DNA of 64,000 nt from Burkholderia cenocepacia (GTDB lineage Bacteria; Pseudomonadota; Gammaproteobacteria; Burkholderiales; Burkholderiaceae). The position numbers were made by a program, and so were the translations under genes. The stretch lies in the NCBI RefSeq assembly GCF_900446215.1, contig NZ_UAQZ01000001.1, positions 496,001 through 560,000 of the forward strand. Reading direction: 5' to 3'. This document shows, piece after piece, positions 37,772 through 47,662 of the stretch; position 1 is the first letter of the stretch, and every line of letters begins with the position of its first letter. The notes beneath the pieces were generated by a model that was given only the letters and a program-made list of their open reading frames with translations, was not told the origin of the DNA and searched no databases.

Positions 37772-40429
37772 ATGACCACGCTGTCGCCCGAGGCCTTTGC
37801 CGGCCACACCCCGATGATGCAGCAGTACCTGCGCATCAAGGCCGATCATCCGGACACGCTCGTCTTCTACCGGATGGGCGACTTCTACGAGTTGTTCTTC
37901 GAGGATGCGGAAAAAGCGGCGCGCCTGCTCGACCTGACCCTCACGCAGCGCGGCGCGTCGGCCGGCACACCGATCAAGATGGCCGGCGTCCCGCATCACG
38001 CGGTCGAGCAATACCTGGCGAAGCTCGTGAAGATGGGCGAATCGGTCGCGATCTGCGAGCAGATCGGCGATCCGGCCACGTCGAAGGGCCCGGTCGAACG
38101 CAAGGTCGTGCGCGTCGTCACGCCCGGCACGCTGACCGATGCCGCGCTGCTGTCCGACAAGAACGACGTCTACCTGCTCGCGATGTGCACCGGCCACAAC
38201 AAGCGTGGCGTCGCGGTCAATATCGGCCTCGCATGGCTGAACCTCGCGAGCGGCGCATTGCGGCTCGCCGAAATCGAGTCCGAGCAGCTTGCCGCCGCGC
38301 TCGAACGCATCCGGCCGGCCGAAATCCTGACGCCGGACGGTGCAACCGACGCCATTCCGGCCGGCGCGGGCGCCAGCAAGCGCGTGCCGGCCTGGCACTT
38401 CGACATCGCGTCGGGCACGCAGCGCCTGTGCGACCAGCTCGATGTCGCGAGCCTCGACGGATTCGGCGCGCATTCGCTGACGAGCGCGTGCGGCGCGGCC
38501 GGCGCGCTGCTGCTCTATGCCGCGGCCACGCAAGGCCAGCAACTGCGGCACGTGCGCAGCCTGAAGGTCGAGAACGAAACCGAATACATCGGGCTCGACC
38601 CGGCCACGCGCCGCAACCTCGAATTGACCGAGACGCTGCGCGGCACCGAGTCGCCCACGCTGTATTCGCTGCTCGACACCTGCTGCACGACGATGGGCAG
38701 CCGTCTGCTGCGTCACTGGCTGCATCACCCGCCGCGTGCGTCGGTCGCCGCGCAGTCGCGCCAGCAGGCGATCGGCGCGCTGCTCGACGCGCCGGCCAAC
38801 GCGAGCCTCGATGCGCTGCGCAGCGCGCTGCGCCAGATCGCCGACGTCGAACGGATCACCGGGCGGCTCGCGCTGCTGTCCGCGCGCCCGCGCGACCTGT
38901 CGAGCCTGCGCGACACGTTCGCCGCGCTGCCGGCGCTGCGCGAGCGCATCAGCGCGATCGTCGCGAACGCCGATGCGCTCGCGCGCGTCGACGCGGCGCT
39001 CGCGCCGCCCGCCGAATGCCTCGACCTGCTGACGAGCGCGATCGCCACCGAGCCGGCCGCGATGGTGCGCGACGGCGGCGTGATCGCGCGCGGCTACGAT
39101 GCCGAGCTCGACGAGCTGCGCGACATTTCGGAGAACTGCGGTCAGTTCCTGATCGATCTCGAAGCGCGCGAGCGCGCGCGCACCGGCATCGCGAACCTGC
39201 GTGTCGAATACAACAAGGTGCACGGCTTCTACATCGAGGTCACGCGCGGCCAGACCGACAAGGTGCCCGACGATTACCGCCGCCGCCAGACGCTGAAGAA
39301 CGCCGAGCGCTACATCACGCCGGAACTGAAGACCTTCGAGGACAAGGCGCTGTCCGCGCAGGAACGCGCGTTGGCGCGCGAGCGCGCGCTGTACGACTCG
39401 GTGCTGCAGGCGCTGCTGCCGTTCATCCCCGAATGCCAGCGCGTCGCCTCGGCCCTCGCCGAGCTCGACCTGCTCGCCGCCTTCGCCGAACGCGCACGCG
39501 CGCTCGACTGGGTCGCGCCGACCTTCACCGACGAGATCGGCATCGAAATCGAACAGGGTCGCCATCCGGTCGTCGAAGCGCAGGTCGAGCAGTTCATCGC
39601 GAACGACTGCCGGTTCGGTCCCGAACGCAAGCTGCTGTTGATCACCGGGCCGAACATGGGTGGTAAGTCGACGTTCATGCGGCAGACCGCGCTGATCGCG
39701 CTGATGGCGTACGTCGGCAGCTACGTGCCGGCGAAGTCGGCCTGCTTCGGCCCGATCGACCGGATCTTCACGCGCATCGGCGCGGCCGACGATCTCGCGG
39801 GCGGCCGCTCGACCTTCATGGTCGAGATGACCGAAGCCGCGGCGATCCTCAACGACGCGACGCCGCAAAGCCTCGTGCTGATGGACGAGATCGGCCGCGG
39901 CACGTCGACCTTCGACGGCCTTGCGCTCGCCTGGGCCATCGCGCGCCACCTGCTGGCGCACAACGCGTGCTACACGCTGTTCGCGACGCACTACTTCGAG
40001 CTGACGCAACTGCCGGCCGAGTTCCCGCAAGCGGCGAACGTCCATCTGTCGGCCGTCGAGCACGGCCACGGCATCGTGTTCCTGCACGCGGTGAACGAGG
40101 GCCCGGCGAACCAGAGCTACGGCCTTCAGGTCGCGCAGCTCGCGGGCGTCCCGGCACCGGTGATCCGCGCCGCGCGCAAGCACCTCGCGTATCTCGAACA
40201 GCAGTCGGCGTCCCAGCACACGCCGCAACTCGACCTGTTCAGCGCGCCGCCGGCGGCAATCGACGACCTCGAATGCGCGGACGCGCCGGCGCTGCCCGAC
40301 ACGCCACATCCGGCGCTCGAAAAGCTGCGCGACATCGATCCCGACGATCTCAAGCCGCGCGAGGCGCTCGACCTGCTGTACGAGCTGCGCACGCTGGTCC
40401 GGTCGCACGATGCCGACGGGCACGCGTAA
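37772..40429 (+). CDS. mutS: DNA mismatch repair protein MutS
   Basis: Mismatch-recognition ATPase of 885 aa (E. coli 853). The N-terminal mismatch-binding domain includes [19 protein letters not shown], with the Phe-x-Glu wedge. The Walker A motif [15 protein letters not shown] is near residues 625-640. The Walker B and signature region follow as [20 protein letters not shown], then [13 protein letters not shown]. An alternative ATG 11 bp upstream is out of frame. The 3' end overlaps the next gene if that gene starts at 40410. Confidence 0.97.
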   Translation: MTTLSPEAFAGHTPMMQQYLRIKADHPDTLVFYRMGDFYELFFEDAEKAARLLDLTLTQRGASAGTPIKMAGVPHHAVEQYLAKLVKMGESVAICEQIGDPATSKGPVERKVVRVVTPGTLTDAALLSDKNDVYLLAMCTGHNKRGVAVNIGLAWLNLASGALRLAEIESEQLAAALERIRPAEILTPDGATDAIPAGAGASKRVPAWHFDIASGTQRLCDQLDVASLDGFGAHSLTSACGAAGALLLYAAATQGQQLRHVRSLKVENETEYIGLDPATRRNLELTETLRGTESPTLYSLLDTCCTTMGSRLLRHWLHHPPRASVAAQSRQQAIGALLDAPANASLDALRSALRQIADVERITGRLALLSARPRDLSSLRDTFAALPALRERISAIVANADALARVDAALAPPAECLDLLTSAIATEPAAMVRDGGVIARGYDAELDELRDISENCGQFLIDLEARERARTGIANLRVEYNKVHGFYIEVTRGQTDKVPDDYRRRQTLKNAERYITPELKTFEDKALSAQERALARERALYDSVLQALLPFIPECQRVASALAELDLLAAFAERARALDWVAPTFTDEIGIEIEQGRHPVVEAQVEQFIANDCRFGPERKLLLITGPNMGGKSTFMRQTALIALMAYVGSYVPAKSACFGPIDRIFTRIGAADDLAGGRSTFMVEMTEAAAILNDATPQSLVLMDEIGRGTSTFDGLALAWAIARHLLAHNACYTLFATHYFELTQLPAEFPQAANVHLSAVEHGHGIVFLHAVNEGPANQSYGLQVAQLAGVPAPVIRAARKHLAYLEQQSASQHTPQLDLFSAPPAAIDDLECADAPALPDTPHPALEKLRDIDPDDLKPREALDLLYELRTLVRSHDADGHA

Positions 40430-41681
40430 GCGCATGCCGCGGGGCCTGCCAGCCCGCGCCGCCGCCGCGCTCGTCACGGCGGCGCTTGCCTTCGCGCAGG
40501 CGGATGCGCTGGCCGCGCCACCCAAGCGCAGCGCGGCACCCTACTCGTTCGCCGTCGTGTCGGGCGTCATCAACGTCCCGGCCGACGAGCCGGCCGCGCA
40601 GCGGCTGCTCGATGCGATCGCACGCGAACGCAACCTCGCGTTCGTCGTCTACGCGGGCGATCTCAAAGGCTCGAAGGAAGCATGCCGCGACGCGCTGTAT
40701 TCGCAGCGCGGCGCGATCCTGGATTCAGCACGCGTGCCGCTCGTGTTCATTCCCGGCCACGACGACTGGATCGCCTGCAACACGGCGGCCGGCGGCGGCT
40801 ACGACCCGGTCGAGCGGCTCGATTTCCTGCGACAGACGCTGCTCGCCGATTCGGCGCTGCCCGACCCCGGTGCGCTGCAGATCACGCGCGAGAGCGAAGT
40901 CGCGCGGTTCCGGCCGTATCGCGAGAACGCACGCTGGATGCGCGACGACATCGTCTACGTCGCCCTCAATGCACCGGCGCCGAACAATCATTATTTGACG
41001 GCGGGCGGCCGCAACGGCGAATTCGAGGATCGCATCATCGCGAACGGCTTCTGGATCGACCACGCAGCCGAATATGCGAAGCGGCGCGAGGCGCGCGCGA
41101 TGGTGGTGATTTTCGAAGGCGATCCACAGTTCGAACGCTATGAACGCGCGGAGCGCTTCGCGTGGCTGCGTTTCAACCGGCCGCGCGTGCGCGACGGCTT
41201 CCGTGAGCTGAAACGAACGCTGGTGAAGGCGGCGGCGACATTCCGCGGCCCGATCCTGGTGATGCATGCGAGCGGCGAACCGCTGGCGAACGGCTTTCTG
41301 ATCGATCGTCCGCTGCATGCCGACGACGGTGAACTGGTAGGAAACGTGACGCGCGTCGCGATCGGACCGCGCCATCCGGCGAATCAGTGGGTGAAGGTGA
41401 GCGTCTCGCCGGCGCGGCAGACGATCTTCAACGTGAGCCTCCAGGAGGTGCCGAAGAACCTGCCGTTGCCGCCCACGCTGCCGCTCGTGCCGCGCGACGA
41501 CGTGCCGCTGCCGCAGATGCCGGAAATTCCTGCGCTGCCGGCGCTGCCCGACTCGTCGTCGGTCGCGCCGCCGCTGCAGGGCGACGGCGCCGCACCGGGC
41601 GGCGCGTCGTGGCCGGCACCGCCTCCCGCATCGGGGCCGGCGCCGGGCCTGCCGGCAAGCTCAGTGCAGGGTACGCCCTGA
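40410..41681 (+). CDS. Exported metallophosphoesterase-like protein with Pro-rich tail
   Basis: Predicted secreted protein of 423 aa. The ATG at 40410 overlaps mutS by 20 bp; an ATG at 40434 just after the mutS stop (415 aa) is the alternative, and both keep the signal peptide that ends ADALA. The core looks like a weakly conserved calcineurin-like phosphoesterase: [26 protein letters not shown] and [14 protein letters not shown] would supply metal ligands, but the usual GNHD and GHxH forms are not exact. Residues about 345-423 are proline-rich and low-complexity. The gene converges on and overlaps the PPIase gene by 21 bp. Enzymatic activity is uncertain. Confidence 0.8.
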   Translation: MPTGTRKRMPRGLPARAAAALVTAALAFAQADALAAPPKRSAAPYSFAVVSGVINVPADEPAAQRLLDAIARERNLAFVVYAGDLKGSKEACRDALYSQRGAILDSARVPLVFIPGHDDWIACNTAAGGGYDPVERLDFLRQTLLADSALPDPGALQITRESEVARFRPYRENARWMRDDIVYVALNAPAPNNHYLTAGGRNGEFEDRIIANGFWIDHAAEYAKRREARAMVVIFEGDPQFERYERAERFAWLRFNRPRVRDGFRELKRTLVKAAATFRGPILVMHASGEPLANGFLIDRPLHADDGELVGNVTRVAIGPRHPANQWVKVSVSPARQTIFNVSLQEVPKNLPLPPTLPLVPRDDVPLPQMPEIPALPALPDSSSVAPPLQGDGAAPGGASWPAPPPASGPAPGLPASSVQGTP

Positions 41682-42203
41682 CGGCGCTTCGCCGTCTTCG
41701 TCGTCGTCCTCGTCGATGATCTCGAGCCCTTCCGCGCCATGCGCGTGCTCGTGCTCGATTTCGTCTTCGGTGGCTTCGCGGACGTCCTTCACGGTCAGCG
41801 CGAAACGCAGCGCCATGCCGGCCAGCGGGTGATTGCCGTCGAGCACGACCTTGTCTTCGGCGATATCGGTGACCGTGTAGATCAGCGAGTCGACTTCCTC
41901 GTCACCGTCTTCCGGCGTGCCTTCGAACTGCATGCCGACCTCGAGGGGCTCGGGAAAACGGTCGCGCGGCTCGATCTTCACGAGTTCGGGATCGTAGTCG
42001 CCGAACGCGTCCTGCGGCTCGAGCTGAACCTGTGCTTGATAGCCCGCCTCGTGGCCGTCGAGCTGTTCCTCGATCTTGGGGAACGTGCCATGATAGCCGC
42101 CGTGCAGATAGACCATCGGCTCGTCGCTTTCCTCGATCAGATTGCCCTGTGCGTCCGACAGCTTGTAAGTGACCGACACGACGGTGTTTTTTGCGATTTT
42201 CAT
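41661..42203 (-). CDS. slyD: FKBP-type peptidyl-prolyl isomerase, SlyD-like
   Basis: Cytoplasmic proline isomerase and chaperone of 180 aa. It has the SlyD architecture: two FKBP strand blocks around an IF (insert-in-flap) chaperone domain at about residues 70-120 (LEPQDAFGDYDPELVKIEPR). NHPLAGMALRFALTVKDVREA is the closing FKBP motif. The tail is acidic with a few histidines (EHEHAHGAEGLEIIDEDDDE), reminiscent of the metal-binding tail of E. coli SlyD but poorer in His and lacking Cys. The 3' end overlaps the convergent secreted-protein gene. The start is divergent from a RoxA-like gene. Confidence 0.92.
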   Translation of the reverse strand: MKIAKNTVVSVTYKLSDAQGNLIEESDEPMVYLHGGYHGTFPKIEEQLDGHEAGYQAQVQLEPQDAFGDYDPELVKIEPRDRFPEPLEVGMQFEGTPEDGDEEVDSLIYTVTDIAEDKVVLDGNHPLAGMALRFALTVKDVREATEDEIEHEHAHGAEGLEIIDEDDDEDGEAPSGRTLH

Positions 42204-42235
42204 CCAATTCTCCCAAATACAAGTCTCATTATACG

Positions 42236-43456
42236 ATGCGCAACCGGTCTCAAGCCGAACCGCGGGATGCCGCTGCCGCCCCGCTCGGCGCGCCGCCTTC
42301 CGATCTTCCCACGCCGCTGCTCGGCGGCCTCACGCCGGCGCAATTCATGCGCGGCTACTGGCAAAAGAAGCCGCTGCTGATCCGCCAGGCGATCCCCGGC
42401 GTCACGTCGCCGGTCACGCGCGATGCATTATTCGAGCTCGCCGCCGACTATGACGCGGAATCGCGATTGATCACCCATTTTCGTAACAAGTGGCAACTGG
42501 CGCACGGTCCGTTCGAGCCCGATTCGCTGCCTTCGGTCACGCGCAAATCCTGGACCCTGCTCGTGCAGGGGCTCGACCTGCACGTCGACGCCGCGCGCGC
42601 GTTGCTCGACCGCTTCCGTTTCATCCCCGACGCGCGGCTGGACGACCTGATGATCTCGTATGCGACCGACGGCGGCGGCGTCGGCCCGCACTTCGATTCG
42701 TATGACGTATTCCTGCTGCAGGTCGAAGGCCGGCGCCGCTGGCGGGTCGGCGCGCAGAAGGATCTGTCGCTGCAGCCGGACGTGCCGCTGAAGATCCTCG
42801 AAAACTTCGAGCCGAGCGACGAATGGGTGCTGGAACCCGGCGACATGCTGTACCTGCCGCCGCACATCGCGCACGATGGCGTCGCCGAAGGCGAATGCAT
42901 GACCTGCTCGATCGGCTTCCGGGCCCCGTCCGTCGGCGAGCTGGGCGCCCAGTTCCTGTACTACCTCGCGGAGCGCGGCGGCCTGCGCGACGCGAACGGG
43001 GACGACCTCTACCGCGATCCGAAGCAGCCGGCCGTCGACGCGCCCGCGCAACTGCCGCCGGCCATGGTCGAACGTGTCGCCGAGATCGTCGATGCGATCC
43101 GCTGGCGCAAGCGCGACGTCGCCGAATTCCTCGGCTGCTACCTGAGCGAGCCCAAATCCAACGTCGTTTTCGACCCGCCCGAGCGTCCGCTGTCCGAAGC
43201 CGCGTTCGTCACGCAAGCGTCACGCCGTGGCGTGTGTCTCGACAGAAGGGCCGCATTGATGTATAACGCGCGCTCGTACTTCATTAATGGCGAGGAAGGA
43301 CCGCTCGAGCAAGCCGGTGAATGGCTGCCCGAACTGGCCAATCAACGCCAGATGGAGGCGAAACGGTTTGTAACACTATCCCGGGTTCCTTCAATGACAG
43401 CCTTGTTGCACGAGTGGTATCGTGCGGGCTGGATACGGGTCGGAAACCGGAATTAG
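42236..43456 (+). CDS. roxA: Cupin-like ribosomal protein arginine hydroxylase (RoxA/YcfD family)
   Basis: Fe(II)/2-oxoglutarate oxygenase of the JmjC-like ROX family, 406 aa. The E. coli member hydroxylates Arg81 of ribosomal protein uL16. I start at the ATG 42236-42238. N-terminal LLGGLTPAQFMRGYWQKKPL is characteristic. Iron ligands are His-x-Asp in GGVGPHFDSYDVFLLQVEG and a distal His in YLPPHIAHDGVAEGECMTCS. The C-terminal winged-helix dimerisation region is present. By homology the substrate is uL16; not proven here. Confidence 0.92.
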   Translation: MRNRSQAEPRDAAAAPLGAPPSDLPTPLLGGLTPAQFMRGYWQKKPLLIRQAIPGVTSPVTRDALFELAADYDAESRLITHFRNKWQLAHGPFEPDSLPSVTRKSWTLLVQGLDLHVDAARALLDRFRFIPDARLDDLMISYATDGGGVGPHFDSYDVFLLQVEGRRRWRVGAQKDLSLQPDVPLKILENFEPSDEWVLEPGDMLYLPPHIAHDGVAEGECMTCSIGFRAPSVGELGAQFLYYLAERGGLRDANGDDLYRDPKQPAVDAPAQLPPAMVERVAEIVDAIRWRKRDVAEFLGCYLSEPKSNVVFDPPERPLSEAAFVTQASRRGVCLDRRAALMYNARSYFINGEEGPLEQAGEWLPELANQRQMEAKRFVTLSRVPSMTALLHEWYRAGWIRVGNRN

Positions 43457-43527
43457 TGTGAGTCGCCCCGTATGCCCGTACAGATCAAATTCTGTATGGG
43501 AAAGACAACGTATTGACCCCGCATTTG

Positions 43528-43556
43528 TCGACGGTCGATAGGAAAGTGCATATAAT
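43528..43556 (+). promoter_or_regulatory. Putative promoter of the Ala/Ser-rich lipoprotein gene
   Basis: A perfect TATAAT (43551-43556) with a weak TCGACG-type -35 17 bp upstream. Predicted transcription starts near 43563, which gives a 5' leader of about 125 nt before the ATG. A leader of this length with a possible GTGC..CTCC/GGAG..CAC pairing may fold. Confidence 0.5.
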
Positions 43557-43688
43557 TTCCGCCCAAGCCGTAGGGAAGATTCACGCTCTAAGAAGTGCAT
43601 CTCCACCAGCGGCCCAGGTCGGTGTTGGAGCACATTACCGGTATTGTTTCGCGCTGTTGCTTACCTTTAACCATAAAAGGACGTGATC

Positions 43689-43952
43689 ATGAAGAAATCC
43701 CTCCTCGTAGCTTCCCTGTTGGCTGCTGTTGCACTGGCTGCTTGCAACAAGAGCGCTGATCAAGCTGCTTCGTCGGCTGCAAGCGACGCGGCTGCTGCTG
43801 CTTCGTCGGCTGCTTCGGCAGTTGCTGGTGCTGCGAGCGACGCTTCGGCTGCTGCTTCGTCGGCAACGGCTGCTGCGAGCGACGCTGCTGCTGCAGTGGC
43901 GTCGGCTGCTTCGGCAGCGACGGCTGCTCCGGCTTCGGGCGCAAGCCAGTAA
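43689..43952 (+). CDS. Ala/Ser-rich small lipoprotein
   Basis: Predicted lipoprotein of 87 aa. The ATG at 43689-43691 has AAGGA 7 bp upstream and opens a signal peptide with lipobox ALAAC (Cys19 or so). After NKSADQ the mature chain is almost entirely Ala, Ser, Asp, Thr and Val in irregular repeats (SAASDAAAAASSAASAV). This looks like a long helical or disordered spacer, comparable in style to Lpp-like and small Ala-rich envelope proteins. Alanines are mostly GCT/GCA rather than the GCG/GCC used by all neighbours. A strong terminator follows. The codon pattern and strong signals point to high expression. Function unknown. Confidence 0.85.
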   Translation: MKKSLLVASLLAAVALAACNKSADQAASSAASDAAAAASSAASAVAGAASDASAAASSATAAASDAAAAVASAASAATAAPASGASQ

Positions 43953-43970
43953 GCCTTCAGCATCAGCTGA

Positions 43971-43999
43971 AAAAAACCGGCCCGAGGGCCGGTTTTTTT
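43971..43999 (+). terminator. Rho-independent terminator
   Basis: Stem CCGGCC / GGCCGG extended by A/T pairs (AAAAAACCGG...GGTTTTTTT), with a tight 4-nt loop and a 7-nt T-run. It lies shortly after the stop of the Ala/Ser-rich lipoprotein gene. Confidence 0.92.
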
Positions 44000-44064
44000 A
44001 CGTCTGCCGCTTTCGAATCGAGCACCCGGCAGCCGTGTCGAGCCGCCGCGGCGGCCCTCCCCCG

Positions 44065-44841
44065 CTATCCGAGCATCAGCCAGTCGAAGCCCGCGTCCTG
44101 CGAGGCCACGATCACGTCTTCCCCGTCCGTCCCGAGCACACCGCCAAACGCCTGGCGGGCCAGTTCTGGCAGGTTGTTCTGCTGGCTCAGATGGGCCGCC
44201 ACCAGGTGCTGGAGACGGCTGCGTTCGAGCGACGCGAGAATCTCGGCCGCCGCGTCGTTGCTCAGGTGGCCGTGGTTGCCGCCGATCCGCGCCTTCAGCG
44301 ACTGCGGATAGCGGCTGGCGGCCAGCATCGCGGTATCGTGGTTGGATTCGAGCACCAGCGCGTCACAGCCGCTCAGGACGGCCGTGATGTGCGGCGTGGC
44401 CATCCCGACGTCCGTCAGCACGCCGAGCCGGCGGTTTCCGTCCATGAAGACGAACTGGAGCGGCTCCCGCGCGTCGTGGGGGACCGTATAGGGCATCACG
44501 GCCAGATCGCGTATCGCGGCCGTCTCGTCGCCCCACAGCACGTGAAGATCGACATCGGCCTCGTCCGCGCCGACCGCGCGGGCGGTGCCCCAGCTCATGT
44601 AGAGCGGCAGCGACGCGCGGCGCGCGAGCGTCAGCGCGCTGCCGACGTGGTCGCTGTGTTCATGGGTAATGAGGATCGCGTCGAGATCGGCGACGCCGAG
44701 ATTCAGTCGGCCGAGCCGGCGCTCGACCTCCTTGGCGGAAAAGCCGCAGTCGAGCAGCACACGGGTGGTCGTCGTGCCGCTCGAGGCCTCGACGACCAGC
44801 GCGTTGCCTTCGCTGCCGCTTCCGAGGCTGGCGAATCGCAC
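44065..44841 (-). CDS. Metallo-beta-lactamase-fold hydrolase
   Basis: Soluble hydrolase of 258 aa in the YycJ/WalJ-like branch of the MBL superfamily. The metal site is in AILITHEHSDHVGSALTLAR and later LVLESNHDTAML with NHGHLSNDAAAEIL. The N-terminus MRFASLGSGSEGNALVVEA is a standard start for the family. It follows bamC by 4 bp, so the two are co-transcribed. Substrate unknown; Gram-positive relatives coordinate cell division with wall metabolism. Confidence 0.9.
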   Translation of the reverse strand: MRFASLGSGSEGNALVVEASSGTTTTRVLLDCGFSAKEVERRLGRLNLGVADLDAILITHEHSDHVGSALTLARRASLPLYMSWGTARAVGADEADVDLHVLWGDETAAIRDLAVMPYTVPHDAREPLQFVFMDGNRRLGVLTDVGMATPHITAVLSGCDALVLESNHDTAMLAASRYPQSLKARIGGNHGHLSNDAAAEILASLERSRLQHLVAAHLSQQNNLPELARQAFGGVLGTDGEDVIVASQDAGFDWLMLG

Positions 44842-44845
44842 GCGC

Positions 44846-45991
44846 TCAGTTCAGCTGCGCGTGCAGCAGCGAAATGAGCCGCTGCGCGTCCGACGAGTTG
44901 TCGATCTGGCCATTCGCGCCGACCACCGCGACCTGCGTGCCGCCATTGCCCTGTGCACGCACGTTGATCAGATATTCCTTGCCGGGCTTGGCTGCCGACG
45001 GGCCGCCGTAGAACAGCTTGCCGAACAGGCCGTCACGCTTGAGCTCTTCCATCGAATTCGCGTAGCGCACGGTGTACACGCCCTTCTCGCGATCGCGATT
45101 GTCGACCGTGAAGTTGGTCCGGTCGAGCGCCAGGCCCACGCGCAGCCACGCGCGGTCGAACGACTCGGCCAGCTGCAGCGTCGCCGCGCCGCCGCTCGTA
45201 TCGCTGACCTGCGCCGGCGCCGTCGCGGGACGCGCATCGGTCAACAGCTGCTTCGCCTGCGCGTCGGTCAGGCCGAACTTCTGCATCAGCTTCGACAGGA
45301 ACACGGCTTCGAGCACCGGATTGCGCGGACGCTCTTCCCAGCGCGACGACGTGCCGCCCTGCGGGCCGACCATCATTTCTTCCATCGCGCTGTGCGTGAT
45401 CGAGATGTCGGTGTTGCCGTCCGACGTGCGGTTCACGAGCGTGCGGAAGCGGTCGCGCGTGCCCGACGAATACGCGAAATCGATGACCCGGCCGATCGTG
45501 CGGCGGAACCAGTCGTCCGGAATGTTCGCGCGGTTCTCGGCCCAGTCGGTGGCCATGATGCCCGTCGACGGCGCATCGGTCTTCAGCGAGAAGCCGTTCT
45601 CCTGCCAGAATTCCTTCAGGATCGGCCACAGCTGCTCGGGCGTGCGGCCGTCGACGACGAGCCAGCGGCGATCGCCGTCGCGCTCGATATGCATGCCAAG
45701 CGGATCCTGCGCGCTCGGGATGCCGTCGGTCGCATTGCCTGCTTGCGTCGTGGCCCGCGGCGGCAGCGTGCCGAGCCCGGCGTTGGTCGGCGGCGCGACG
45801 AACTGCTGCGTCGTCGGGACCGGCTTCAGGTCGCTCGGCACCGCGAGCGGCGGCGCCGACCCGGTGTTCTTGTAGTTGACCCGGTCAGGAGCCAGGTAGT
45901 CGTTCAGCGTATCGCAGCCAGCGAGCGCGCCCAGCGCCAGCGCCACCACCGACAGCTGGATGGCGCGAGAGGAAAAGGCGAAACGTTTCAT
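44846..45991 (-). CDS. bamC: Outer membrane assembly lipoprotein BamC (NlpB)
   Basis: Lipoprotein accessory of the BAM complex that inserts beta-barrel proteins into the outer membrane. 381 aa, signal peptide with lipobox ALAGC (Cys about 25). The early NDYLAPDRVNYKNTGSAPPL matches the BamC N-terminal unstructured region that binds BamD. Two helix-grip domains follow (DGDRRWLVVDGRTPEQLWPI in the first). dapA lies upstream on the same strand with a perfect hairpin between; dapA-bamC neighbourhood is conserved in proteobacteria. Confidence 0.9.
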   Translation of the reverse strand: MKRFAFSSRAIQLSVVALALGALAGCDTLNDYLAPDRVNYKNTGSAPPLAVPSDLKPVPTTQQFVAPPTNAGLGTLPPRATTQAGNATDGIPSAQDPLGMHIERDGDRRWLVVDGRTPEQLWPILKEFWQENGFSLKTDAPSTGIMATDWAENRANIPDDWFRRTIGRVIDFAYSSGTRDRFRTLVNRTSDGNTDISITHSAMEEMMVGPQGGTSSRWEERPRNPVLEAVFLSKLMQKFGLTDAQAKQLLTDARPATAPAQVSDTSGGAATLQLAESFDRAWLRVGLALDRTNFTVDNRDREKGVYTVRYANSMEELKRDGLFGKLFYGGPSAAKPGKEYLINVRAQGNGGTQVAVVGANGQIDNSSDAQRLISLLHAQLN

Positions 45992-46072
45992 GAAATCCTT
46001 CGTCTTGCTAGAACGCTCGTCAGGAGCGGCGCCGGACGGAGCCGGCCGGTGCGGGTTGATCAGGGGTCGAGC

Positions 46073-46095
46073 CGGCGGCCGCAGGACGCGGCCGC
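46073..46095. other. Perfect hairpin between dapA and bamC
   Basis: A 9-bp perfect inverted repeat (GGCGGCCGC / GCGGCCGCC) with a 5-nt loop, 8 bp after the dapA stop on the minus strand. No U-run follows, so it is more likely an attenuating or stabilising hairpin than a full terminator. Confidence 0.55.
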
Positions 46096-46102
46096 CTCGG
46101 CA

Positions 46103-47005
<903 letters not shown>

Positions 47006-47051
47006 GAAACGCGATTGATTGTGTACCGGTAAACGTTGAGATTGTAGCGGA

Positions 47052-47654
47052 TTAGCCGGGCAGTTCGTAACGTGGAATTCCCGCCCCCGCCTTCGGGGTC
47101 GCGCCCTCGCGCACTGCGCTCAGACGCTGGACGAACGCCTCGCGCGGCGCGGCGATGAAACCGTCCTCGTACGCGACCACCCGCAGGTGGCCGTGCACGG
47201 CGTCCAGCAGCTCGCCCGGGGCGAGCAGGAACGCGGGGTTGGACGGTTTTCCGACCGTTTCGTTTCCTTGCGCGAAAGTTTCGTAAATCAGCACGCCGCC
47301 CGGCGCCACGGCATCGCGCAGATGGGGCCAGAGCGGGCGATGCAGATAGTTCGTGACGATCACGGCCGCGAACCGCTCGCCGGCCGGCAGCGGCCATGGC
47401 GCGCCTTCGAGATCGGCCTCGCGGGCGTCGACGCCGGGAATCGCGCGCAACGCGGCGAGCGCGGCCGGATCGCGGTCGAGCGCGACGACCGGATGCCCGC
47501 GCGACGCGAACCAGCGCGCATGGCGGCCGCCGCCCGCGGCGACGTCGAGCACCGCGCCGCCGGCCGGCACGAGCCGCGCCCATTGCGCGACCCAGCGCGA
47601 CGGCCCGGCCTGGCCGACGTGACCGCCCGCGGCGGCGATGACGGATTCGCTCAT
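47052..47654 (-). CDS. Class I SAM-dependent methyltransferase, substrate unknown
   Basis: Small methyltransferase of 200 aa. The start is the ATG at 47652-47654 ([17 protein letters not shown]). Motif I for SAM is [19 protein letters not shown], followed by [15 protein letters not shown] (acidic loop) and [20 protein letters not shown]. It resembles TehB/UbiE-like small methyltransferases. The trpS stop is 8 bp upstream, so it is probably co-transcribed with trpS. Substrate unknown. Confidence 0.88.
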   Translation of the reverse strand: MSESVIAAAGGHVGQAGPSRWVAQWARLVPAGGAVLDVAAGGGRHARWFASRGHPVVALDRDPAALAALRAIPGVDAREADLEGAPWPLPAGERFAAVIVTNYLHRPLWPHLRDAVAPGGVLIYETFAQGNETVGKPSNPAFLLAPGELLDAVHGHLRVVAYEDGFIAAPREAFVQRLSAVREGATPKAGAGIPRYELPG

Positions 47655-47662
47655 GCGCCGGA

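Noticed and set aside
37412..40525. 1037-aa frame opposite mutS
   Set aside because: Antisense shadow of a strongly conserved gene in GC-rich DNA; composition is Arg/Ala/Gln-rich with no family motif.
43513..43556. TTGACC at 43513 as -35 for TATAAT at 43551
   Set aside because: The spacing of 32 bp is far too long; a weak -35 at 43528 with 17 bp spacing fits better.
43729..44877. 382-aa frame overlapping the Ala/Ser-rich lipoprotein
   Set aside because: Leu/Arg repeat translation is an out-of-frame reading of the GCT-rich repeat, then antisense to the MBL hydrolase.
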